From the NCBI GenBank assembly GCA_002421805.1, contig DISM01000004.1, positions 500,662 to 564,661 on the forward strand: a DNA stretch of 64,000 nt, in the 5' to 3' direction. Every line of letters begins with the position of its first letter. Within the stretch, counting starts at the first letter, position 1. The notes beneath the pieces are model-generated. The model was not told where the DNA came from, did not search any database, and saw only the letters and a list, made by a program, of their open reading frames with translations. The DNA is from Candidatus Omnitrophica bacterium UBA6210 (GTDB lineage: Bacteria; Omnitrophota; Gorgyraeia; Velamenicoccales; Velamenicoccaceae). Below, piece by piece: positions 58,006 to 64,000 of this stretch. The position numbers and the translations under genes were made by a program.

Positions 58006-60441
58006 CTATCCCATCACCACACGCACCTTATGTTCCTTGCCGTCGAGCGACGGCTTGACCAATGTCCCCTCGATCCTGGTCCCGTCGACATAAATCTCTT
58101 TGACGCCTTTCTCAACACCGTTGGGGTTTTCGATCTCGACATCATAGACATCCCCGCGGAACGGCCGCCGCACAGAACACTTCTTCCAGGCCGACGGCAG
58201 GCAAGGGTCGATGCGCAACCCTGCGAAATCCCTGCGCACGCCGAGGATCCATTCGGTCGCGGCCATGAACGCCCAGCCCGACGTCCCCGTGATCCACGTG
58301 AACTGGCCCTCGCCGTAACGGTAAGGGTTCTCCGGCCCAACGAGATATTCGGCGTACACGTAAGGTTCGGCTTTATAGAGATCGTAATTTTTCTGTTTGT
58401 TCGGCATCAGCTTGCATATGGACTCGTAAGCCCAGGTGCCGCGGCCCGCCATGCAAAGCCCCACGACCATGAAATGCGCCGCATGACAGAAGACCGCCGC
58501 ATTCTCTTTCGTCCCTTCGGAGAACATGCTGATGCGGCCCAATTCCGGCCTGAAATGGCTGAATGCCGGATAAAAAAGCGCCATGCCGTGTTTCCCGTCC
58601 AGGTACTTGGCGGTGCTCTTGAGGATCTTGTCGAACTTTTCCCCCTCGGCCACGCCGCTCAACAGGGCCCACGCCTGCGTATTTAGAAAAATCTTTCCGC
58701 CCTCGTAATCTTTCGTCCCGTAAGCGATACCGTCGTCGGTGAATCCCCTCTTGTACCACTCCCCGTCCCAGCCCACCTCGTTGATCCTGTCGGTCATGGT
58801 CTTGGCCTTGCGGACGAATTCCTCCGCCTTGGCCTTATCGCCCACCAGCTCGCAAAGCTCGACGAAATACTTCAGGGAACGCACCAGGGCCTGCGCCAGC
58901 CAGACGCTCTCGCCCTTATGTTTCTTGCCGGCGGCGTCGATGGCGTCGTTCCAGTCCGCATGGCCTATCTTCGGAAGGCCGCGCTCGCCGACGTCGTTGA
59001 AACAAAAATTGAGGTTCTTCTCCAAATGCTCGAAAAGCGTACCTTCACCGTCGGTCGTTGTGCCGCCCTTGTGTTGAAGATCAATATCCCAGCCGCCCAC
59101 CCACTTGTCCTTCAGGTACGGCACGTAGGCGTCGAGGATGGCCTTATCTCCTGTTTCCTGGATATAGGAACGCACCGTCGCTGTCAACCAGACCTGGTGG
59201 TCCTTGTTCGGCCGATGCTGGTTGGGACCCGACGTGTCCGACCATCCGGGAGCGGACGTCCCTTCCCGGCGGATCAAGGCCGCGATCTGCAGGATGCGCT
59301 TACGCGTCAGCTCGTGATTGATGGAGACGATCGCCTCCGAATCCTGGGCCGAGTCGCGATAGCCTCGGCCGCCGGAACCTTCGTGATAGAACGACGGGGA
59401 ACGCGACCAGAGATTACAGATATACACCTGGTATTTTACCCAGGTATTGACCATGGTGTCGAAATCGCTGTCCGGGGTCTTGACGACGATGTTGCCGGCG
59501 ATGCGCTTCTTCCAGAGGTCCCGTGTCGCTTCCAGGGCTTTCTTGGCCTGCGCCAGGTCCCTGTATTTTTCAACGAGCTTGATGGCATTCGACTGCCCTT
59601 CGGTCTCGCCTAAGACCACCACGAATTCTTTCGTCTGCTTGGGCGCGAGCTTCACGACATGCTTCAAACAGGCGATCCCGTCTTCTCCGGAACACAGGGC
59701 CGTATTCCTGAATTTGCCTTCCAGGATGGCCTCGGGTCTCTCTTCGGTGTTATAGCGCCCCAGGAATTCCGTCTTGCGGGTGGCATAGCCTTTGACGTCG
59801 AGGCTGGAGGCGAAAAAGCTGAAATTTTTGAATTCTTTGATATTCATCCCCTGCCAAAAGGCGGTCTTCCAGCCGAAGATCAGTTTGTGGCTTTCGTCGA
59901 ACCACATCCGGTTATAGAGGTTCATGATGTTACGGTAACGCAGCTCTTCGTGATAGTCGCCCACGAGCCATTCGACATAGGGATAAAGCTCCAGCTTCTT
60001 CTCCTTGTTCGTCTCGTTCGTCAAGGAGACGAGCCAGAGCTCGCAATCGTCGTCGACAGGAACAAAATAGATGATCCGCGACGACACGCCGTTGTACTTC
60101 TGCGCGATCGTCGTATAGCCGAGGCCGTGACGGCATTCGTAGGCATCCGGCTCGACCCTGAGCGGCTGATATGTCAAAGACCAGACTTTCGATTTTTTGT
60201 TGCCGGCCCGCTGTTCTCTGGCGTAAATGTATCGTCCCGGCCTGTCGAAATTCTTGTAATCCGGGGCCCATCGCAGGATCCGGTCGGTACGGCAATCGCG
60301 GTAGAAGCTGTATCCGCCGGCGCACTGGGAAATGATCGCGCAATACTTGTCGTTCGTCAGATAATTGATCCAGGGGGTGGGTGTTACGGGATGAGAAATA
60401 ATGAATTCGAGCCCGTCAGATGAAAAATGTCCGTACTTCAT
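58006..60441 (-). CDS. GH94 glycoside phosphorylase (cellobiose phosphorylase-like)
   Basis: Cytosolic enzyme of 811 residues that splits beta-glucosides with phosphate to yield alpha-glucose 1-phosphate, saving ATP. N-terminal beta-sandwich (MKYGHFSSDGLEFIISHPVTPTPWINYL, in parts), linker, and the (alpha/alpha)6 barrel with SAQDSEAIVSINHELTR, the catalytic Asp region GHADWNDAIDAAGKKHKGESVW, and the phosphate-site end GGTSGWAF-like ITGTSGWAFMAATEWILG. Length and motifs fit cellobiose phosphorylase; laminaribiose or other beta-glucan phosphorylases are possible. First gene of the glycan operon. Confidence 0.92.
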   Translation of the reverse strand: MKYGHFSSDGLEFIISHPVTPTPWINYLTNDKYCAIISQCAGGYSFYRDCRTDRILRWAPDYKNFDRPGRYIYAREQRAGNKKSKVWSLTYQPLRVEPDAYECRHGLGYTTIAQKYNGVSSRIIYFVPVDDDCELWLVSLTNETNKEKKLELYPYVEWLVGDYHEELRYRNIMNLYNRMWFDESHKLIFGWKTAFWQGMNIKEFKNFSFFASSLDVKGYATRKTEFLGRYNTEERPEAILEGKFRNTALCSGEDGIACLKHVVKLAPKQTKEFVVVLGETEGQSNAIKLVEKYRDLAQAKKALEATRDLWKKRIAGNIVVKTPDSDFDTMVNTWVKYQVYICNLWSRSPSFYHEGSGGRGYRDSAQDSEAIVSINHELTRKRILQIAALIRREGTSAPGWSDTSGPNQHRPNKDHQVWLTATVRSYIQETGDKAILDAYVPYLKDKWVGGWDIDLQHKGGTTTDGEGTLFEHLEKNLNFCFNDVGERGLPKIGHADWNDAIDAAGKKHKGESVWLAQALVRSLKYFVELCELVGDKAKAEEFVRKAKTMTDRINEVGWDGEWYKRGFTDDGIAYGTKDYEGGKIFLNTQAWALLSGVAEGEKFDKILKSTAKYLDGKHGMALFYPAFSHFRPELGRISMFSEGTKENAAVFCHAAHFMVVGLCMAGRGTWAYESICKLMPNKQKNYDLYKAEPYVYAEYLVGPENPYRYGEGQFTWITGTSGWAFMAATEWILGVRRDFAGLRIDPCLPSAWKKCSVRRPFRGDVYDVEIENPNGVEKGVKEIYVDGTRIEGTLVKPSLDGKEHKVRVVMG

Positions 60442-60530
60442 GTGCTTTGTCTCTTCTCCTTGTGGATGGGGCTGTGCGTCAGGCTTTTGTCAACCCGGGG
60501 GACCTTCTGTGCCAGAAGAATCGCAAATGC

Positions 60531-60540
60531 AGGTTAACCT
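60531..60540. promoter_or_regulatory. Palindrome AGGTTAACCT, candidate operator
   Basis: Perfect 10-base palindrome between the candidate promoter and the GH94 start. LacI- and ROK-type regulators often bind short palindromes there. It lacks the central CG typical of LacI sites. Confidence 0.3.
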
Positions 60541-60577
60541 AACCTATTGACAATCATAGATAAAAATATGTTTAAAA

Positions 60578-60605
60578 AGTTTATCATATGCAAACCAAAA
60601 GTCAA
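60578..60605 (-). promoter_or_regulatory. Candidate promoter of the glycan operon
   Basis: TTGACT (60605-60600), 16-base spacer, TAAACT (60583-60578). The region is strongly AT-rich with a GATAAA...TTTTTATC inverted repeat near the -10. Leader of about 130 bases. Confidence 0.4.
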
Positions 60606-60687
60606 GAAATACTTGTGTAAATTTCGTATCCTAAAAGAGGATAGAAAAAGACGCGGCGGGAAAGCAAAAAATCTCTTCTCGTGCGCT

Positions 60688-60714
60688 TATAAGCCCTTCC
60701 GGAAATCCCTTATA
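60688..60714 (-). other. Hairpin below the first PilZ gene
   Basis: TATAAG (60688-60693) pairs with CTTATA (60709-60714) around a palindromic TTCCGGAA. A T6 run lies about 16 bases beyond it on the minus strand, so it is only a weak terminator candidate. The rest of 60442-60732 holds the glycan promoter and no gene. Confidence 0.35.
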
Positions 60715-60732
60715 CCCTGACCCGGCTACCCC

Positions 60733-61107
60733 TTAGACCCCCTGCCACCAGCGTTCCCTGTGTTGCTGCGGATGATGGTCGATAACGTAATCAAGGATGC
60801 ACTGCTTGTGGCAATCACGAATTCTCCTAAATGCCAATCCGGTCAAATAGTTATATTCCTCCTGAAATCCCTGTGAGTGCTTCTGCCAGACGACCTCTGA
60901 TTCGATGCACACCGTTCCTTCCACGTCCGGGAATTCGAACATAACGTTGAGCCGGTCACCGGGCTCATGCTGTTCCACTGTTTCCACGCATGCGCCTGTC
61001 GTGCTGAGATCCTTTGTCCTTGCATAACCCTCGTTGTGCTTCAAAAACCCCATGTAGCGAATTGGCAAGATTATGTTCCAACGGACTGAACCTCTCTTTT
61101 CATCCAT
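60733..61107 (-). CDS. PilZ-domain protein
   Basis: Protein of 124 residues made of one PilZ-type beta barrel: KRGSVRWNIILPIRY at the N-terminus, then the D-L-S-T-T-G-A-C motif (RTKDLSTTGACVET) in place of D-x-S-x-x-G. The N-terminal R-x3-R of c-di-GMP binders is reduced to RGSVRW, so binding is possible but uncertain. ATG at 61107 follows GAGGAGG; the frame start at 61122 has no site. The Shine-Dalgarno touches a hairpin of element D. Confidence 0.82.
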   Translation of the reverse strand: MDEKRGSVRWNIILPIRYMGFLKHNEGYARTKDLSTTGACVETVEQHEPGDRLNVMFEFPDVEGTVCIESEVVWQKHSQGFQEEYNYLTGLAFRRIRDCHKQCILDYVIDHHPQQHRERWWQGV

Positions 61108-61120
61108 TGAACACCTCCTC

Positions 61121-61220
61121 ATCCCGCCTCTGGCGGGATGACTCCGCAGCTTGCGCCGTCAATTTTACGAGCGCCTCTGGCGCCTGTGAGTAAAATTGAC
61201 AAGCGATTTAGCAAGGAGTC
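61121..61220 (-). repeat. Structured intercistronic element, copy D
   Basis: On the minus strand: GACTCCTTGCTAAATCGCTTG, perfect stem GTCAATTTTAC/GTAAAATTGAC (61158-61168, 61190-61200) around GCGCC/GGCGC, then GCGCAAGCTGCGGAGTC. ATCCCGCC/GGCGGGAT (61121-61139) follows, with its stem two bases from GAGGAGG. Shortest and cleanest of the four copies. Confidence 0.8.
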
Positions 61221-61241
61221 TTCTGTTAGTTTGTTTAAACC

Positions 61242-61625
61242 TCAACCTTCTTCTGCCTGTGTCGCTTTCAGTATCCTTGCCATACTCATGAGACGCTGTC
61301 TGTCGAAAGAAATGCCGATGCGCCAGAGAGGTCCTTCCGCTTTCGACCACACAACGCGTCCCAGAAGATGCATAGGCTCAAAACCGTCCGGAAAATCGAA
61401 CCACATCTCCAACGGTGTCCTGGGCCGCAGCTCGCGGATACTGTCCATGCGGGCTCCGCCGCCGCTGATATCCTTGCACGCTCCTTCCCCTCGTGTTCCG
61501 ATCTTCAGGTCCTTGAACTGAATGGGGACCTTCTCCACGAGAAAACGACAGAATGTCCTCTTGTCATCCGGCCCTGACAGATCGCCAGGGACAATCTCCA
61601 ATTCATTTCTTTTTATCTTTGGCAT
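61242..61625 (-). CDS. PilZ-domain protein, second copy
   Basis: Protein of 127 residues with one PilZ barrel: DKRTFCRFLVEKVPIQF (R-x-F-x-R form), ACKDISGGGARMDS for the D-x-S-x-x-G motif and LLGRVVWSKAEGPLWRIGISF. Better preserved c-di-GMP motifs than its neighbour. AAAGGAGGTAG is 12 bases before the ATG, a long spacing. It lies 93 bases below the M48-UPF0489 gene. Confidence 0.85.
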   Translation of the reverse strand: MPKIKRNELEIVPGDLSGPDDKRTFCRFLVEKVPIQFKDLKIGTRGEGACKDISGGGARMDSIRELRPRTPLEMWFDFPDGFEPMHLLGRVVWSKAEGPLWRIGISFDRQRLMSMARILKATQAEEG

Positions 61626-61717
61626 GATCTTATTCTACCTCCTTTCCCAAGATTTTTGAAGATAAATCTTATGCATGTAACTCCTTGCAAATCCCCAACT
61701 TATCCCTAAAATCCTTT

Positions 61718-64000
61718 TTAGGGAATCCTGATAATGATACCCGCCCCCACCTCCTCTCCATAGCCGGCTTGGGGCTTTCCTCCATCGGGAAAGGAAACTC
61801 CGCCCTTGCTGGGCTGGGCTGCCCACGAGCTGCGGCCGTCGAAATCCGCAGTCGTATAAAGATCTCTGCGGATCGCCGCAAGACCGGATATCGGCGCGCG
61901 GCCGGCGGCAAACAATCCATCGTCAAAACCAAAACGGGATATCGGCGTTGCCGCAACAGAAAGCGATAAACGATGCCCAGGGACAAGGGCCGGAGAACTC
62001 AATGAAACATCGCTGTCAACGGGCGCCGAAACGGTAGCGGCGCGGCTGATACCCGCCTTAAGAACATGGGTGATGAACGGCGCATAATCCGCCGGCACCC
62101 AACCCGGTGATTCGGCGATCGTAACCAAGGGTGTAGTCACGCCCCTGACGGTGAACAGTTGTTCCAGAAACCATGCGATCCCGCGCTTCAGCTCTGATTC
62201 AATGTCCTGCCGGGGTAAACTGAAGGCAATCTTATGGTAAACCGCCGATCTCCTGTTGCCTTGCTCGACAAAATAATCCTCGTCGATATCCACCAAGACA
62301 GGCCTCTGTTCCCGGTGAAAATCGGGCATATCAGATAACCGCAAAGCATGGACGCTGATACGCCGGCCGTTTACAGTTATCTCTGTTTCCGACGGCTTGT
62401 CTTCACTGTGCGGCGGAATCACATAATATATCTCGTCGATAATACCGTAATACAAGGCTGGATAGATAAAGCTCCCCTCTTCGAAACGCAGACCCCAGAG
62501 GTCGGCATCTGTGCACTCCTCCCAGCCTGTCGTCGCCGGAACAGCCGTGTCCCTGTGGGCGTCGGCATGGATCAGGACTGCGCCCTTGATGCCTGAAAGC
62601 GCCCAGACATTAAAAGCCAAGCCATGATCGGACACCACCTGGGCGTGTGGCTTCTTGGCAACGGACACGGCGGGCGCGGCCGGCGATGACAACAATTCGA
62701 TCTCACGTTCAATGGCTGCGGCCCTCGCTTCAAAACCGGGATGGGTTGAAAATACTGCCCGTCGGGTTTCTTGCTGCCCAGGCTCTTCGTCCTGCCGGAC
62801 ATTCTCCTGTGTCGCATAACTGAGAAACAACTGGATCGACGGCTGTTCAAGAAAACGGGCCGTGAGCTTGCGCAGGGCCGTGATCAGGCCTTGAGGCCGA
62901 TAGCCGGCCTGCGAGGCACAGCGCACGGCGAACGCATCCGCCTGGAATTCCTGACGGTGGCACAAAGCCTCCCAAACCCACTTTCTTTCCATGACAGGCC
63001 AGCCGTGTTCAGACACAAACCTTAAATATTCAAAGGCGTGTTTCTTTTTTCTATGTCCCAATTCATGTGCCAGAACGGCGGCCAACTCATCGTCGTCGAG
63101 GATCCGGACCGTAGGCTGATCCATAAAAATGAAAGAGCCCGTCACGGACGCGTTGTATTCATCGATCCATTGCTCCCCTTTGCTCATAAGCAGCGGTTGG
63201 CGGCCGGCAATACGATTGGCCTTCATCAATTCCGCAAGGATCTGTTTTGCCCGGATGTAATCATCGTCGCTGAAATGCAGAAGTTTATACGTGCAGAATA
63301 TCTCCAGGGCCTTGCGGGCCTCTTCCATCTCGATATAATATTGCGCCCACCCCATAAAGTCCGGCAGGCCTTCCAGTGTGATCAGGCCTTTCAAGGCCTC
63401 GACCTGGCCGACGAGGTCCGCATAATCTTTCTGAAGGTTGAGCCACTCCGTGAAATTTTCAAAAAAGAGCATCGGCACCTGCTCTTTTCTGAAGGCCTGC
63501 ATGGTCTTCCTGACTCGCTCGCTGTGGAAACGATGCGCCTTTCCCGTGACGGCCGCGGAAGATACGGTATCCGGCGAAAGAACCTCTGGCGACGTCACCA
63601 GGAAAACCAGGCGGCCATCCGCCTGCGTCATCAGGGATAAGCCGTCGGACGACACCCATAACACATCTTCTGCGAGAGAAAAATTGATGACATCGTCGTA
63701 TCCGGCATGCAATAATTCCCGCCTCTTCTGCGGCTTGAGCCTTCCTTCATCGGAAGAGGAAGCTCCGCCCTTGCTGGGCCTGATGTATCTCATATAAAGG
63801 CTGTCGTCATCCGTCCTGCAATTCACGATGGAGAATCTCTTTTTGCCGTATCCCATGGTCAGCCGAAGGGCCGATGCATAAAGGACGCCGCCCAAATACC
63901 GATGCCTGTGTGCTTCGTCGACGCCGATCGCATGGCAATCCTGGAATTTCCCTCCCTGCCTGGCAAAAGTGGCGGTCCGGACCGCCTGCAGCATCCTTCG
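61718..64000 (-). CDS. Large M48 metallopeptidase-UPF0489 fusion protein (5' end outside window)
   Basis: At least 758 residues from an in-frame ATG at 63994, but the frame is still open at the window edge, so the true start lies beyond. Zinc peptidase motif HELGH is at 310-314 with the third ligand in EFQADAF (E349, D353), as in M48/Ste24-HtpX. From about 450 to 660 there is a UPF0489-type domain: DHGLAFNVW (D456, H457), IHADAHRD (476-482) and VDIDEDYF. The tail is Gly/Ser/Pro-rich. Two PSKGG segments (73-77, 728-732) are encoded by a repeated 40-base unit. Cell location is unclear; no membrane helix is seen in this part. Confidence 0.78.
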   Translation of the reverse strand, partial: RRMLQAVRTATFARQGGKFQDCHAIGVDEAHRHRYLGGVLYASALRLTMGYGKKRFSIVNCRTDDDSLYMRYIRPSKGGASSSDEGRLKPQKRRELLHAGYDDVINFSLAEDVLWVSSDGLSLMTQADGRLVFLVTSPEVLSPDTVSSAAVTGKAHRFHSERVRKTMQAFRKEQVPMLFFENFTEWLNLQKDYADLVGQVEALKGLITLEGLPDFMGWAQYYIEMEEARKALEIFCTYKLLHFSDDDYIRAKQILAELMKANRIAGRQPLLMSKGEQWIDEYNASVTGSFIFMDQPTVRILDDDELAAVLAHELGHRKKKHAFEYLRFVSEHGWPVMERKWVWEALCHRQEFQADAFAVRCASQAGYRPQGLITALRKLTARFLEQPSIQLFLSYATQENVRQDEEPGQQETRRAVFSTHPGFEARAAAIEREIELLSSPAAPAVSVAKKPHAQVVSDHGLAFNVWALSGIKGAVLIHADAHRDTAVPATTGWEECTDADLWGLRFEEGSFIYPALYYGIIDEIYYVIPPHSEDKPSETEITVNGRRISVHALRLSDMPDFHREQRPVLVDIDEDYFVEQGNRRSAVYHKIAFSLPRQDIESELKRGIAWFLEQLFTVRGVTTPLVTIAESPGWVPADYAPFITHVLKAGISRAATVSAPVDSDVSLSSPALVPGHRLSLSVAATPISRFGFDDGLFAAGRAPISGLAAIRRDLYTTADFDGRSSWAAQPSKGGVSFPDGGKPQAGYGEEVGAGIIIRIP
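61774..61813 (-). repeat. In-frame 40-base repeat, copy 2
   Basis: 35 of 40 bases match the copy at 63739-63778. It encodes PSKGGVSFPDGGK in the same frame and contains a TTTCCT/AGGAAA inverted repeat. Confidence 0.8.
63739..63778 (-). repeat. In-frame 40-base repeat, copy 1
   Basis: Encodes PSKGGASSSDEGR in the large fusion gene. Its inverted repeat is CTTCCT/AGGAAG; the base pair that differs from copy 2 changes on both arms. Confidence 0.8.

Overview
The window (GC-rich, roughly mid-50s %) reads as a chromosome segment of an uncultured, diderm, probably anaerobic or fermentative bacterium. A TonB-dependent receptor, TPR/PKD and carbohydrate-binding secreted proteins, an ornithine-lipid gene pair, a K+-type membrane pyrophosphatase, and a very large secreted-type protein carrying short in-frame PSKGG repeats together suggest Candidatus Omnitrophota or a PVC-adjacent lineage. 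That placement is inference from gene content, not from a marker gene. I count 59 genes. All but one are on the minus strand; the exception is an adenylate-forming enzyme at 9136-10554. I saw no tRNA, rRNA or CRISPR array.

Layout. 1-1.5 kb: rmuC, a DUF167 gene and the start of a PgeF/YfiH gene. 1.6-7.1 kb: a membrane-lipid block with an ornithine-lipid OlsB/OlsA pair, a cysteine-poor redoxin, an ABC-2 transporter, a DUF2156 aminoacyl-lipid-type transferase and an isoprenylcysteine-type methyltransferase. 7.2-9 kb: cold-shock protein, a structured IS200/IS605-like remnant, periplasmic cyclophilin and a lone receiver protein. 10.6-18 kb: a compact exopolysaccharide locus (one GT2, two polysaccharide deacetylases flanking a beta-repeat protein of unknown function, UDP-sugar epimerase and dehydrogenase, DagK, short Wzz). 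18.2-25.4 kb: an Rrf2-led iron-sulfur/sulfur-transfer operon ending in mnmA and nadA. 25.4-32.1 kb: YHS protein, ArsB/NhaD-type transporter, feoA-feoB-thiI-like operon and ygiQ. 32.2-39 kb: hppA, a thioredoxin-CcdA fusion, two CNNM/HlyC proteins, yggT and a HAD phosphatase. 39-43.9 kb: secreted low-complexity protein, MetE-like protein, LacI regulator and a coiled-coil protein.

44.1-60.6 kb is a glycan-utilisation operon, probably for beta-glucans: GH94 phosphorylase, a MalEFG-type ABC importer, two secreted glycosidases with related catalytic domains, a protein made of two carbohydrate-binding-like repeats, a TPR/PKD protein, a GH116-type glycosidase and a ROK regulator. 60.7-64 kb: two PilZ-domain proteins and the C-terminal part of a large M48 peptidase-UPF0489 fusion that runs off the window.

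The most unusual signal is noncoding. Four spacers (25.9, 40.0, 51.9 and 61.2 kb) hold copies of one structured element with nested inverted repeats and a hairpin that directly abuts the Shine-Dalgarno of the next gene. Separate degenerate 'word-array' palindromes fill other same-strand spacers, and similar simple arrays encode the hydrophobic cores of three secretion signals in the glycan operon. Several promoters (feoA, ygiQ, the receiver gene) place the -10 box 6-10 bases before the ATG, which implies leaderless mRNAs.
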